64,000 bases of DNA from Prunus persica (GCF_000346465.2 NC_034012.1:14467119-14531118); one strand, 5' to 3'; shown: positions 47,296-59,663, numbered from the stretch's first letter. Made by a program: numbers and translations. The notes: generated by a model from the sequence alone, not told the origin.

Positions 47296-48468
47296 CTAAT
47301 GGTTTTCATCATTTAGCCAATTCGTATTGCTAGGTCCGTCATCATGGAAAAGTTTTCTTCTCATCACATCCCTTCGTTTATGCTTCCAATAGGCCTTTGT
47401 TTCAGGAGACATATGACTCGTATCCATGGCCATGATTTTCATCTCTCTCTCATCGTCGTCTTTTTCTTTTGCATGTTGCTTTTCAATTGCAAAGGCTTCC
47501 AATCGTGTCTTGTCCGCTTCATCTCTCTTCAAATCTCTCTCATATCTTAGAGAGTTGTTCTTAGCTATTTGCTCAAATATTTGAACACAATCAATGTTCG
47601 AAGTGGCCCCTCTCTTGGCCTTTGCCGCCTTTCTCCCAATAGGTCTCAGCGGACGTGGGAGTGGTGACTCCGTTTCCATTGGGGAGTCCAATGGCGAATC
47701 GGTTGATGGCGATTCGTGGAGCGGCGTCTCATGCAACACAACCGGGGGTGCGGTAAGAATAATTTTGAATCTGGAACAATCCTTGACAATTTCCCAACAT
47801 TGGAAATGTACAAAACTTTTTTTCCCTTGCCCCATGGCACCGAACCACATTTGTGCTTGTATGATCTATTCAAAATAAATAATTGGAAGTGCATTAAAAA
47901 AATATACAATGCAAGAAATTATAAACTATTTTGAAATGCAAGAATAAAATTGATTATGTAAATAAATATAGACAAATTGAAAATGCAAAAACAAAAATAA
48001 AGATTATGCATGAAATTATAAACTAATTTGCAATGCAAGAATAAAATTGATTATGTAAATAAATAAAGCCAATTAGGAAATGCAAAAATAAAATAAACAT
48101 TGTGCAATAAAAAGAAATAGAATATGCAATAAAAAAAAGTTACATTAAATTGATTAAAATGGCAATTAAAAATATTTTACCTCATCGGAAAGATTTTGAC
48201 CGCTTCGAATGTTCTCCTTTACTTTTGTCAAGGCATTTCTCCATTTCCCTAACTCTTTGTTTAGAAGTTTCCATCTACTAGACAAAGCCATTTCGGTCCG
48301 AATGGAACCCGATCTTTGACAAAATTCTCCATGAATTTTGCTCCACATATGATGGAACTTTATCTCATTGTCCGTGATAGGGTCATGACTAACGTTCACC
48401 CAAGACTCGCACAACGCAATATCTTCCTGGGTTGACCACGAGCCTCCGATTTCGACAGAAGATGCCAT
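47296..48468 (-). CDS. Myb/SANT-like Harbinger accessory protein, element A
   Basis: Two exons, 48181-48468 and 47296-47865, joined in phase 0 (donor GATGAG|GTAAAA, acceptor AATAG|ATCATA), give 285 residues. The ATG at 48468 begins MASSVEIGGSWSTQEDIALC, a SANT/trihelix-like DNA-binding start. The second exon begins IIQAQMWFGAMGQGKKSF, continues with a Pro/Ser-rich stretch and RPIGRKAAKAKRG, and has a charged helical tail ending MDTSHMSPETKAYWKHKRRD. This architecture (often labelled GST-T3-like or NAM-associated in databases) is the partner protein of plant PIF/Harbinger transposases. It helps them reach the nucleus and bind element ends. No inactivating change is seen, unlike the transposase of the same element. 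Confidence 0.8.
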
Positions 48469-48864
48469 TTGTTTATTTTCTACAAATGGGAAGTAGTACA
48501 AAAATGTGAGTGGATAGTAAAAAATATTGGAAGGAGAAGAGTTTGTATGGAATTGGTGTGGAAAGTGAAAAATATGAGTAGAGAGTAAAAAATATTGGAA
48601 GGAGATGAGTTTGTATGGAGAATTGGTGTGGAAAATGAATAATGTAAGTGGAGAGTAGAAAATATTGTATAGAGAAGAAATTGTATGAAGATTTGGTGTT
48701 GAAAGTAGATAAAATGGTTTTTTCGGATTTTTTTAAAATTTTTTTGGCCAAAAAAATGAGAACCGTAGGATTTCGGAAAAAAATCCAATCGGAGCCACCC
48801 GGTGTTGACACGTGGCAGGTTACCGTTGGTGGTGACGTCATGACGACGTCAGCGCACAGAAGTT

Positions 48865-48917
48865 AAATTTTTTTACCGTTGGCGCGTGTATTACACGCGC
48901 CAACGGTAAAAAAATTT
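48865..48917. repeat. Perfect palindrome, 26-bp arms, 1-bp spacer
   Basis: The arm begins AAATTTTTTTACCGTTGGCG and runs to GTGTA at 48890. After a single T the exact inverse follows. The same palindrome, degraded, is at 50785-50840 in element B. It lies about 200 bp from the element end. Confidence 0.95.
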
Positions 48918-49122
48918 GAATTTACCTGCACTGACGTCGTCGTGACGTCAGCGCTGACGTCACCAGAACTCGGGCTCGAGCCCAGTCGATTTTCGCCCTT
49001 GGGCCTGCCCGGACTCGTGGGACCCGCAGCTTGCCCGGGCTTCGCCTTCCGCGCTGGAGCTCGTCTAGGCTGACTCGGGGGGCCTTTGGCCCGGTTTGAT
49101 GCAGGCGCTGGCCTTGCTCTTA

Positions 49123-50606
49123 GGAAGGAATCAATCAGTTAACTTTTATACCTCCTATCCCAACGACATGTCGCGTAGGTTAAATAACGGGAGGATTGAG
49201 ACACAAGTACTTATAAAAATTGAATGAAAACTTACTTCAGTTTGAATGAGGGAAAATAGCTTAGAATTTAGATAAAAGTTGAAAATTTAAGAGAAAAAAA
49301 TTGACAAATTATTTTGTTTGACAACTTAAGCGCGGAATTTATTAAATGACGTGTGGAAAAAATCGTGAAAATTGGGACATTAAATTCCTGAATTTAATTT
49401 GCACCAAAATATGCGTCATTTCCCAATTTCTATAGTGCAATTTACAAAATTTTGTCATTTACAAAATTCGATATATATAAATTCAAACACTGAAATCTTC
49501 AATTGTCAGAAATTGAAATGATGGAAATATAAATTCTGTTATTTTAAAATTCTATGTAATTTTCATTTCATTCATCCAAACGGAAATTAAATGGCACTAT
49601 GAAAATTGTGAAATGACACTTATTTTGGTGGATATTAAACTTGAGAATTTGATGCCAAATTTCCACGATTTTTTCTGCGCTTCATTTAATTTGAGCTTAA
49701 GTTGCCAAACATGGGAATTGTCAATTTCTCCACTTAAATTCCCGACTTTTAGCTAAATTCTGAGTTATTTTCCCTCATCCAAACAGAGAGTTACAGAATT
49801 CTGTAATTTACAATATTCGACATACATAAATTCAAACACTGAAATCTTCAATTGCCATAAATTAAAATGATATAAATCAAAATTACGTCATTTTAGAATT
49901 CTATATAATTTTCAATTCCTTCATTCAAACACAGGGTTATAATTAAGTTTAATATTTCTTTTTTAGTAAAATGGAGAAAATTTGAGATTTAGGGGAGAAA
50001 ATAATAAGAGATTAGATATCTAAAAACTAAAATAAAAAAAACACGAGACTCTCATAATTAGCATGTCTCCCCCAGCCAGAGCCATATCATTATGTCGAGC
50101 TCAATGACATTGATCAACTATCATCATAATAGATTGACCAATTCATGTCCATGCGCTGCTTTGCAGGTTTGTTTTTAATAATTTTTTTTATTTTTTATAC
50201 AAGCGATATTGAAGGAAGAGAAAATCAAACTAAGACTTCGAGTGTAGAGATAAATGCTTTTAATCACTTGAGTTACAAGCCCCTTACAAGTATTTTACAG
50301 TATTGTAATGTTGTCACAACTAAAAAGAAACTATGCGAGTCATTGACCTTGAAGCTTTCTTCTTCATTTTTGATTTGTTTTGTTTTTGTATTTTTTGGGA
50401 AGTAGTAATAAAAAATTTCATTGAAGGTGGTTTACACAAATATTTATTGGATGTCTGGGAGTTTCAAATCTCTACCCACATAGGTGGAGATGGAATTTTA
50501 ATTTGTTTGAAACATTGAAGGTAAATATTTTATGCTTTAATCTTGTATGACCAAGAATACACTGTAGTTGAAATAGATTTTCTTTCTAGTGTTTGGAACA
50601 TAGGGT
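49123..50606. other. EDM2 copy 2 upstream region with MITEs, no gene
   Basis: Bases 49123-49200 match 35900-35970 and bases 49935-50300 match 42680-43040. Dispersed repeat copy 3 lies at about 50180-50285. A 126-bp segment at 49455-49580 recurs at 49805-49930. Confidence 0.65.
49240..49784. mobile_element. MITE with long terminal inverted repeats
   Basis: The left end GTTTGAATGAGGGAAAATAG and the inverted right end GTTTGGATGAGGGAAAATAA stay similar for about 90 bases, up to the shared CAACTTAAGC. There is no ORF. The interior contains a second, smaller repeat, so it may be a nested structure. Confidence 0.75.
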
Positions 50607-51311
50607 TTAGAGCATCTACAGCCCTAGACCAAAACCAGGGGAAAGGCCCCCTAGGCAAGCCCAATAGCGCTCCAGCGAGAGAGAAGAAGCCCGGGCAGCT
50701 GCTGGGTCCCACCAGCCCAGGCAGGCCCAAGGACAAGTTCCGCCTGGGATTCAGCCCGAGTTCTGTGACGGCAGCGCGTAACTCAAATTTTTTTTACCGT
50801 TGGCTCGTGAATTACAGGCGCCAACGGTAAAAAAAAAATTGATTTCCGCACGCTGACATCAGCGATGACGTCAGTCCTGACAGAAACCAACTGACAAGTG
50901 CCACGTGTCGCGACAAGGAAGCTCCGATGGTTTTTTTCCAGAAATTTGACGGTCCTCGTTTTTTTTGCTTAAAAAATTCGAAAAAATTCTGAATTTTTTT
51001 TAAAAAAATACCAAAAAATTCTATATTTTTTTCCTATAAATACCTAACCATTTTATTTACTTTCCACACAAAATCTTCATACAATTCTTCTCCATCCCCA
51101 ATATTTTTTACTCTCCACTCACATTATTCACTTTCCACACCAATTCTCCATGCAAACTCTTCTCCTTTCAATATTTTTTACTCTCCACTCACATTTTTCA
51201 CTTCCCACACCAATTCTCCATACAAACTCTTCTCCTTCCAATATCTTTTACTCTCCACTCACATTTTTCTACTACTTTCCATTTGTATAAAAACAAAAAA
51301 AAACAAAAAAA

Positions 51312-52392
51312 TTGGCATCTTCTGTCGAAACCGGAGGCTCGTGGTCAACTCAGGAAGATATTGCGTTGTGTCAGTCTTGGGTGAACGTTAGTCATGACCC
51401 TATCACGGGCAATGAGATGAAGTTCCATCATATGTGGAGCAAAATTCATGAAGAATTTTGTCAAAGATCGGGTTCCATTCGGACCGAAATGGCGTTGTCT
51501 AGTAGATGGAAACTTCTGAATAAAGAGTTAGGCAAATGGAGAAATGTCTTGACAAAAGCAAGGGAGAACATTCGAAGCGGTCAAAATCTATCCGATGAGG
51601 TAAAATATTTATAATTGCCATTTTCATCAATTTAATGTAACTTTTTTTTTTTTTTTGCATATTCTATTTCTTTTTCTTGCATAATCTTTTTTTTTTCTTT
51701 TTGCATTTCCAATTTTTCTATATTTTCTTGCATAATCAAATTTATTCTTGCATTTCAAAATAGTTTATATTTTCCTGCATAATAATTTTTTTTCTTGCAC
51801 TTCCAATTATTTATTTTTAATAGATCATACAAGCACAAATGTGGTTCGGTGCCATGGGGCAAGGCAAAAAAAGTTTCGTGCATTTTCAATGTTGGGAAGT
51901 TGTGAAGGATTGTTCGAGATTCAAAATTATTCCAACCGGTCCGCCGGTTGTGTTGAATGAGACGTCGCTCCACGATTCACCATCAACTGATTCGCCATTG
52001 GACTCCCCAATGGAAACGAAGTCACCACTCCCACGTCTGCCGAGACCTATTGGGAGAAAGGCGGCAAAGGCCAAGAGAGCGGCACTTCGAACAATGAATG
52101 TGTACAATTATTGGAGCAAATAGATAAGAACACCTCACTAAGAATTGAGAGAGACTTGAAAAGAGATGAAGTGGACAAGGCACGAGAGGAAACATTTGCA
52201 ATTCAACAGCAGCATGCACAAGAAAAAGACATGGATGATAGAGAGATGAAAATCATGGCCATGGATACGAGCCATATGTCTCCTGAAACAAAGGCCTATT
52301 GGAAGCATAGACGAAGGGATGTGATGAGAAGAAAACTATTCCATGACGACAGACCTAGCAATACGGATTGGTTAAATGATGAAAACCATTAG
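51312..52392 (+). pseudogene. Myb/SANT-like accessory ORF of element B, start lost and frameshifted
   Basis: Matches the element A protein: exon 1 51312-51599, donor GATGAG|GTAAAA, exon 2 from 51824. The start codon is TTG at 51312 where element A has ATG. A one-base deletion near 52080-52090 then shifts the frame and leads to a TAG at 52121. The C-terminal part continues in another frame (52111-52392) to the same ending MRRKLFHDD. It has a normal promoter-side context but is most likely dead. Confidence 0.85.
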
Positions 52393-52697
52393 GTTGTATT
52401 GAAACACCTTTGTCATATGTTGTATTGTTGTATTATCCTTTAATTTGTTGTATTGTTTCCTTTTCATTAAATAAAAAAAGCATTAAATAATATGACTATT
52501 TATTAAAAACATTTGAGCATCAAGACAAGGATTAATTAAAATCAAACCTTAATTTATTGCAAACAACACACAAAACAAACCATATATAAAAGCATAATAA
52601 TAATAATAAATAAAAGCATAATTCCAAAAAACACCACATACAAAATAAAGCATAATTAAAAACAAGCATAATTCCAAACAAAGCACTAATCTTGACT

Positions 52698-54051
52698 TCA
52701 TCCATTGTGATTGCCTTTCATCTCCCACAAATGCTCGATCAAGTCAACTTGATGTCTCTCGTGAACATATGAAGATTGCATTTCTTCATAACGATCAATC
52801 ATGGGGTTGTTGAATCGATCATCCCGAACTAACGGTTCGGGCTCTATTGGTAGTCCATTTGGTCCCATCGGCCTATTATATATTCTTGTCAACGCCGTGT
52901 TCATGGGATCAGGTTCAAACACCTCTGGAGCATCGTAGTCATACTCATCCTCCACAATCATGTTGTGGAGGATGATGCAAGTCATCATAATACTCTGCAG
53001 CACCTCCTCGTCTAGCATCCAAGCAGCACCCCTGATAATTGCCCAACGAGCTTGCAAGATACCGAAACACCTTTCCACGTCTTTCCTGTAACCTTGTTGA
53101 AAGGAAGCAAAGCTTCTTTCCTTCTCGAATTGGGGATTCGGAATTGTTTTAACGAATGTCGTCCACCTAGGATAAATTCCGTCGGCAAGGTAGTACGCAC
53201 CAGAGTATACGGTATTGTTGATTTGGTACGTGAGCTGAGGGGAATGACCTCGCAATACCTTGTCGAACACCGGGGATTGACCAAGGACATTGAGGTCATT
53301 CTGAGATCCGGCAACCACGAAGAAGGCATGCCAAACCCAACAGTCTAATGAAGCTACGGCCTCCAAAATTATACTTTTTTGACCCTTTCGATTCCCGTAC
53401 TCTCCTTGCCAAGCAGTAGGACAATTCTTCCACTGCCAGTGCATGCAATCAATGCTTCCAATCATGCCTGGGAAACCTCGAGAAACCTCGAGCCTCTGCT
53501 TTTTGTAGCAGCCTTTGCAGGTCCCTCGGCATGGGTTTGCGAAGGTACTCCCTCGTGTACAAATTTTTCACTGCATCACAGAATCTCACCAAGCACTCTA
53601 GGATAGTTGATTTTTCCATCCTTTCAATCTCATCCACCTACTCTGCAGATGCACCATAAGCAAGCATCCGCAAAGCAGCTGTAAGTTTTTGCTCCGGGAT
53701 AAGAACTAAAACTCCAACAGCATCATGCTTTTGAATAAAATATGTGTCGTAATTACAAATATCATGCATGATTTTTTTGAAACAAATGTAGCTGCATTCT
53801 ATATCTCTCTCGAAACTTATGAGCAGGATATAACGAATTTGGGATAAAGTAATCCTCCAAGAGATTCTTACCCCAAGACTCTCTACGTCTGTCCACATTT
53901 GGGGCACGAGGACGACGATGTTGCCTTGATTGATTAAGCATACACACCGCTGCTGCAAGCATTTGTTCCTCTTCTTCATCGGCGTCCCGATCTTCTTCAG
54001 CACGTCTACGCCGGATTTCTTCCCTTTCTTTCTGTTGCCTCTCTTTGACAT
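52698..54051 (-). pseudogene. Harbinger transposase of element B, multiple lesions
   Basis: Starts at the ATG at 54051. Relative to element A it has an N-terminal deletion that shifts the frame, an in-frame TAG at 53638-53640 (CAG in element A), and a 10-bp tandem duplication (GAAACCTCGA twice) at 53472-53491 that shifts the frame again. The catalytic half is open from 53465 to 52698 and keeps the D (GSIDCMHW), D (YYLADGIYP) and E (KDVERCFG) motifs. Sequence identity to element A is high, indicating the two are close relatives. Confidence 0.9.
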
Positions 54052-55357
54052 TGAGAGTAGAATGTGTTTTGTAAAATCTGAGAAATGAAGGAATAGATAA
54101 GAAATGGTGTGAGAGGTATGAGTTGATGGTGTAGTTTTATAGAGGGATTCAGAAGATAGAGATGACACGAGGCACAATTTTAGAGGATGAAAATCTTATC
54201 TGAAATTTGAGATTATAATTTTTAAAAAATATCTGAAAATCTTATCTAACAGAGATGACATGTGGCATAATTTTAGAGGGTGAAAATCTTATCTAAAATA
54301 TGAGATTATAATTATTTTTTTAAATATCTGAAAATCTTATCTGACATGGGACACATGGCACAGTTTTAGATGGTGAAAATGTTATCTGAAATCTGAGATT
54401 ATAATTTTTTTAATGAATATCTGAAAATTTTATCTGGAATAAGACACGTGGCAATCGAGATTCTCATCCGAAAATCTTTTCTGAAAAATAATGGATACGT
54501 GACAACCAAAAATATTATCCGAAAATTTAATTACAAAAGATTATCAAAATTAATGGTTTAAAGTATAAAAAAAAAAAAGGAAATAAAGTGCAATGAATAG
54601 TATTTGCCTTAGACTTATCCTAGACTTAACCCTCATGGGTGGAACCACAAATGGCAAGGCTGCCACTATTCATGTGAATAGTGGCAGCCCTTGCTTGCCC
54701 TTGCCTTAGACTTAGCCCTTATGGGTGGAGTTGCTCTACGAGCAACTCCACCCATTTGCCCTTAGCCATGGCAAGGGTGGAGCTAGGGCAGCCACTATTC
54801 ACGTGAATAGTGGTTGCCCTTGCAAATAGTAATTTGTGTTTCCACCCGTTGCCCTATCTAAGGGCAATTACTATTCATTTTTTTGTTTTTTTCTCATATT
54901 TTTTAATGAAAATAATTAATTTGGGTAATATTTTCAGATAAGATTTTCGGGTTCCTACGTGTCAAGACTATTCATAATCAGATAAAATTTCCGGATAAGA
55001 TTTTTGGATTCAAATTTCGGATGAATTTCAAAGTTCAAATTTCAGATAAATTTTTGGGTTCAAATTTCAAATGAATTTGGGTTCAAATTTCAGATAAATT
55101 TGGGTTCAAATTTCAGATAAATTTGGGTTCAAATTTCGGATGAATTTCAAAATTCAAATTTCATACAAATTAGGGTTCAAATTTCGGATGAATTTCAAAT
55201 TTCAGATAAGATTTTCATTCAATAAAATCAAGCCACGTGGCATGTCTATCTTGCCAAAATTTTCTATAAAACCAGAGTCTCAGCTCATACCTCTCACACC
55301 ACATCTTTCTATATTTTCATTTCTCAGAGTTTAGAATTCATACTTCATTCATTCTGA

Positions 55358-56724
55358 ATGGAAGAATTTAGGAGATGCTTGGAGAGGCAAGAGAGAGAAA
55401 AAAGAGAGAGAAACCGTAGAGCAGATGAAGTCAATGAGTTGCAGAGACAAGTCGATGAGCAAGTTCTCATAGCAGTGGCTTTGCAAAAAGAAGAGAACCA
55501 AGGTCGCCGCCGTGGTTCACAAGTCGGCCTCCGCCGGAATGTGAAAAGACATAGGCATTCTCGGGGTAAAAATCTTTTGGAAGATTATTTTATCCCAACT
55601 TCTTTGTACTCTGATGTTGATTTTCGAAGGCGATTTAGAATGCAACCTCATTTGTTCAATAAAGTCATGCATGCTATTTGCAATTATGATGCATACTTTG
55701 TTCAAAAGTGTGATGCTGCTGGGGTTTTGGGGCTTCTTCCGAAGTAAAAGCTTACAGCTGTTATACGAATGTTGGCGTATGGAGCATCTGCTGATCAGGT
55801 GGATGAGATTGCCGGATGGGGAAGTCCACTACGTTGGAGGCTTTGGTAAGATTTTGTCAAGCTGTTGAAACTCTGTACACTAGGGACTACCTGCGTAGAC
55901 CTACTCCCAGGGACCTCCAATGGCTTCTACAAAAAGCCGAAGCTCGAGGATTCCCTGGAATGATTGGTAGCATCGACTGCATGCACTGGCAATGGAAGAA
56001 TTGCCCAACTGCCTGGCAAGGTGATTATGGAAATCGAAAAGGCCAAAAAAGTATCATCCTTGAAGCGGTTGCTGGTTTCGACACATGGGTTTGGCATGCC
56101 TTCTTCGGAGTTGTAGGATCACAAAATGACCTCAACGTGCTGGGTCAATCCCCGGTCTTCAACGATGTATTGAGAGGCCAGGGCCCCAATGTCACCTATG
56201 AAGTCAACAATACAGTATACCAGACGGGATACTACCTAGCTGATGGAATCTACCCGAGGTGGACGACTTTTGTCAAATCCATTCCGAATCCCCGATCCCA
56301 GAAGCAAAAATTATTTGCTACATATCAAGAGGGATACAGGAAAGATGTCGAAAGGTGTTTTGGCATCCTTCAAGCCAGGTGGTTGATTATTCGAGGTGTG
56401 GCCCGTATGTTTGATGAGGAGATCCTCAGAAGCATTATGATGACTTGCATCATCCTCCATAATATGATTGTGGAGGATGAGTACGATTATGATGCTTTAG
56501 AGGTCTACGAACCAGATCCAATGAACACGGCTTTGACACGGATTTATGAAAGGCCCATGGGGCCAAATGGAGAACCGTTTGAGCCGGAACCGTTGGTGAA
56601 GGATGGTCATTTGATGAGCCGAATGATAGATCGATATACAGAGATGCAATCTTCGTATATTCATGAAATGCGTCAAGTTCACTTGATGGAGCATCTATGG
56701 GCGGTGAAAGGCAATGAAGATTAA
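55358..56724 (+). pseudogene. Harbinger transposase of element C, one stop and one frameshift
   Basis: The start MEEFRRCLERQEREKRERNR at 55358 reads through the N-terminal part in frame (RGKNLLEDYFIPTSLY, FRMQPHLFNKVMHAICNYDA). A TAA at 55745-55747 replaces the CAA of the relatives, and one base is lost near 55813. The catalytic half is open from 55816 to 56724 with D (GSIDCMHW), D (YYLADGIYP) and E (KDVERCFGILQARW). This is the least damaged of the three transposases in the window. Confidence 0.9.
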
Positions 56725-57071
56725 TGATGGAGCATAGATGCTTTGGTTATGTTTTATTTAGTTATGGTTAGGTTGTGTTGTATTTTTATTTATTATGGTT
56801 TGATTGTGTTTTATTTTTATTTATTATGGTTTGGTTGTGGTTGGTTATTATTATTGTGCCTTGTTTGTACTTTTATTTTTATTTTTATTATGTTTTGTTT
56901 GAAGTATGGAATATGTTGAATAAAAAGGTAATTTATTGAATGCTTTGTTTATTAAATAACGAAATGTAATACAAGTCATTACGAATTACTACTAAAATAA
57001 AATACATGAATTACAACAACTTTAATAGAAAACAACGAAAATACAAATACATAAAAGGTATGCTAACTAAT

Positions 57072-58135
57072 TTAATGGTTTCCATCATTTAACCAATCCG
57101 TGTTGCTAGGCCCATCATCCCGGAAAAGTCTTCTTCTCATAACATCCCTTCGTTCTAGCTTCCAAAATTGTTTTGTTTCAGGGGACATATGACTTGTATC
57201 CATCGCCATGGTTTCCCGATCTGTCTTGTCCATTTCTTTTTTGCGCAAATACTCCCTTTCTCGTGCATACTCAGCTTGAAGGGCCAACTCGTGATCTTGG
57301 CGTTTTTGCTCCATTTCTAATCTTATGCCGTTTTGCCTTGCAATTTCCTCCAAAAATTGTGAATTTTGATTGCTTGAATTACCCGCTTTCTTTGCCTTCG
57401 CGGCCTTTCGGCCAATGGGCCTCGGCTCCCTTTCGATGGGTGAGTCTTGACTCATAGGAGAATCGAGAGGTGAATCTAATGTCATTGAATCACGGAGTGG
57501 CGTCTCGTTTAACACAACCTCCGGACCCATCGGAATAATTATGAAGCGTTTGCAATATTTCACCACCTCCCAACGTTCATGATGGGTGAAACTTTTTTTG
57601 CCACCCCCGGTTGCACCGAACCACATTTGTGCTTGAATCATCTATTTAACAAAAAAATGGAAATGCAATAAATATTTAAAATATATTGGATATGCAAGAA
57701 ATATTAACAACATTGACAAAATATTAACAAAATATATTGGATATGCAAGCAATATTAACAAAATATTGAAAATGCAAGCAATATTAACAAAATATATATA
57801 TTAGGAGATTAAACTTAATAAAACAAAAATTATAAAATACTTACCTCGTTAGTACGATTTTGCCCACTTCTATAGTTATCCATCGCTTTTGCTAGGGCAT
57901 TTCTCCATTTTTCCAACTCTTTATTGAGAATTTTCCACCTACTGGATAATGCCATCTCCGTATGAGTAGACCCCGGAATTTTTTCAGAAAATTCGGCATG
58001 AATTTTTTTCCACATATGAAAAAATTTCATCTCATTGCCGGACACGGGACAATGACAAATTTGGAGCCAAGCCTCACACAAGGAAACATCTTCCATGGTG
58101 CTCCAAGCCCCTCCAGTTTCGATAGAAGAAGCCAT
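57072..58135 (-). CDS. Myb/SANT-like Harbinger accessory protein, element C
   Basis: Exons 57845-58135 and 57072-57641 join in phase 0 (donor AACGAG|GTAAGT, acceptor AATAG|ATGATT) to give 286 residues. The N-terminus MASSIETGGAWSTMEDVSLC is SANT/trihelix-like. The second exon opens MIQAQMWFGATGGGKKSF, has RPIGRKAAKAKKAG, a Gln/Glu-rich coiled-coil stretch (QNGIRLEMEQKRQDHELA) and the conserved tail MDTSHMSPETKQFW. No stop or frameshift is seen. It is a putative DNA-binding partner of the transposase, diverged from the element A protein but collinear with it. Confidence 0.8.
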
Positions 58136-58879
58136 AAAAATATGAAATCAAAATGCGAGATGAAAAAGAGGAAAATGTTGAGTAAAAAGAGTGAATAATA
58201 GTAGAAGTATAATGAAATGTAAGAGTATTGGTGTTGAAAGTGAAGGGTATTTATAGAAAGAAAAAAAATCAGAATTTTTTAGAATTTTTTAAAAAAATTT
58301 ACGATTTTTTTTCATATTTTTATTGCCCAAAAAAGCCTCAGCCGTTGGATTAATTTAGAGAAGCAGATCGGAAGGCTGAGGAGGCGACACGTGGCAGCGT
58401 ACCGTTGACGTCAGCGTGACGCGAGGCTGACGTCAGCAACACGCGAGTTGGACCTCGGGCTGGTCTCGCCTTTGGGCTGGCCCGAGTTGGTGGGTCCCAC
58501 ACCACCCCCGGGCCTGGGCTATACGCTGGAGCGACTTTTTTTTTTTTTTCCTGCCCTCGCCTCGGGCTGGGCTCCCTTGCTGGAGCTGCTCTTATAGAAG
58601 AAAAAAGAAAGATGTTTTTTTTTCTTCTCATGTTGCCAACTTGCCACATTATAAATAGAAAAATAAAGGGCACAGTTATTCAAAGGCTTGTATTTGCTTC
58701 AATAATTTTGAGTGCTTCTAAACGTAGACTAAAATTAACTAAGTACACCGTAATATTTAAATTAAAATATAAAATTAACTAAGTACACCTTATTTAACTA
58801 CTAAAAATATCTTTCGTGCACCCTAATACGCTCTATCACATAACACCGAACCCATTCTTTTTGGTGTTCGACTAGCTCA

Positions 58880-59245
58880 TCACCCTCATCTGGTAACAGC
58901 TGGACCAGGGTTATTGTTGAGAAACCCTTTGGTCGAGATTCAAAATCCTCTGCTGCTTTGACCAAGGCCCTCAAGCAGTACCCAGAAGAGGATCAAATAT
59001 TCAGGTAGATTTTTTTCGAACCGGTTGGTCTTGGTCATGCAAAGAATATGGACCGTAATCTAATAATAAGGTTATTTTTTCGGTTAATAGGACATACCAC
59101 TATCTGGGCAAGGAGTTTGTGGAAAACCTATCGGTTCTCCACTTCTCCAACCTTATTTTCGAACCCTTATGGTCAATGCATTATATAAGAAATGTGCAAT
59201 TAATATTCTCTGAATAATTTGGCACAGGCAGGGAGGGTACTTTTC
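58880..59245 (+). pseudogene. Glucose-6-phosphate dehydrogenase fragment, two exons
   Basis: The first piece (to 59004) reads [20 protein letters not shown] and then [14 protein letters not shown], ending at an intact donor CAG|GTAG. After an 86-bp intron the second piece (from 59091, acceptor TTAATAG) reads [20 protein letters not shown] and [20 protein letters not shown]. These are conserved parts of plant glucose-6-phosphate dehydrogenase, including the substrate-binding motif DHYLGKE, whose Asp is replaced here (reads YHYLGKE). A TAA follows LIFSE, and the next phrase, corresponding to FGTEGRGGYF, is garbled. No other exon is seen on either side. It is a captured or residual gene fragment, not a working gene. 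Confidence 0.85.
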
Positions 59246-59249
59246 TTTC

Positions 59250-59663
59250 CTTAGTAGGCATAACCCTTTTATGGAATATGGTGCACTTATTAAAATTATA
59301 TTTGTTTCATAATTCAATATATTTTTTTTTGGTAATTTTATATTAGAATAAATTAGTAATTCAATAAAAAATTTGGTAATAGGATGTACTCAGTTAATTT
59401 TAGGGTTCGTTTAGCAACACTCATAATTTTCCATTGGATATGTTGCTTAGATTTAAATTTGACTTGTATGGTTATAAGGTCCTTTGAGGAACTTCTCTAT
59501 AATTTTTATTTATTTTCCACACTAAAAATGCAAATTCAATTTCTTAATTTTGTAATTGGTATAAGGCTACTTGATCCTTACATGACTCAACAGTTGACCA
59601 ATAAAAAAGATTTGCACAACCTTCATGAGCCATTGGTTGGGAAACAGAACCCAGCTGAAAGGT
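59250..59663. other. Intergenic, no gene seen
   Basis: AT-rich. The ORF at 59384-59680 overlaps the tail of EDM2 copy 3 on the other strand and has no recognisable features. Confidence 0.5.

Larger units (their letters stand above)
44983..49119. mobile_element. PIF/Harbinger element A, two-ORF
   Basis: A 4137-bp element with ends GAGTAACTCC and, on the other strand, GAGCAAGGCC. It is flanked by TTA at 44980-44982 and 49120-49122. The copy 1 upstream region lacks it. Transposase is on the plus strand and a Myb-like ORF on the minus strand, converging. Subterminal palindromes lie at both sides. Bases 45180-45500 carry repeats of GATAAGATTTTC and GCCACGTGTC, possible transposase-binding sites. 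Confidence 0.9.
50610..54736. mobile_element. PIF/Harbinger element B, both ORFs broken
   Basis: A 4127-bp element with left end GAGCATCTACAGCCC and right end, read inverted, GAGCAACTCCACCC. TTA precedes it at 50607-50609. On the right only TAC separates it from element C. The order is opposite to element A: Myb-like ORF plus strand on the left, transposase minus strand on the right. Confidence 0.85.
54740..58591. mobile_element. PIF/Harbinger element C
   Basis: A 3852-bp element with left end GAGCAACTCCACCC, right end read inverted GAGCAGCTCCAGC, and TTA at 58592-58594. Transposase is on the plus strand and the Myb-like ORF on the minus strand, as in element A. It is more diverged from A and B than they are from each other. 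Subterminal GATAAATTTGGGTTCAAATT repeats occupy about 55020-55200. Confidence 0.85.
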
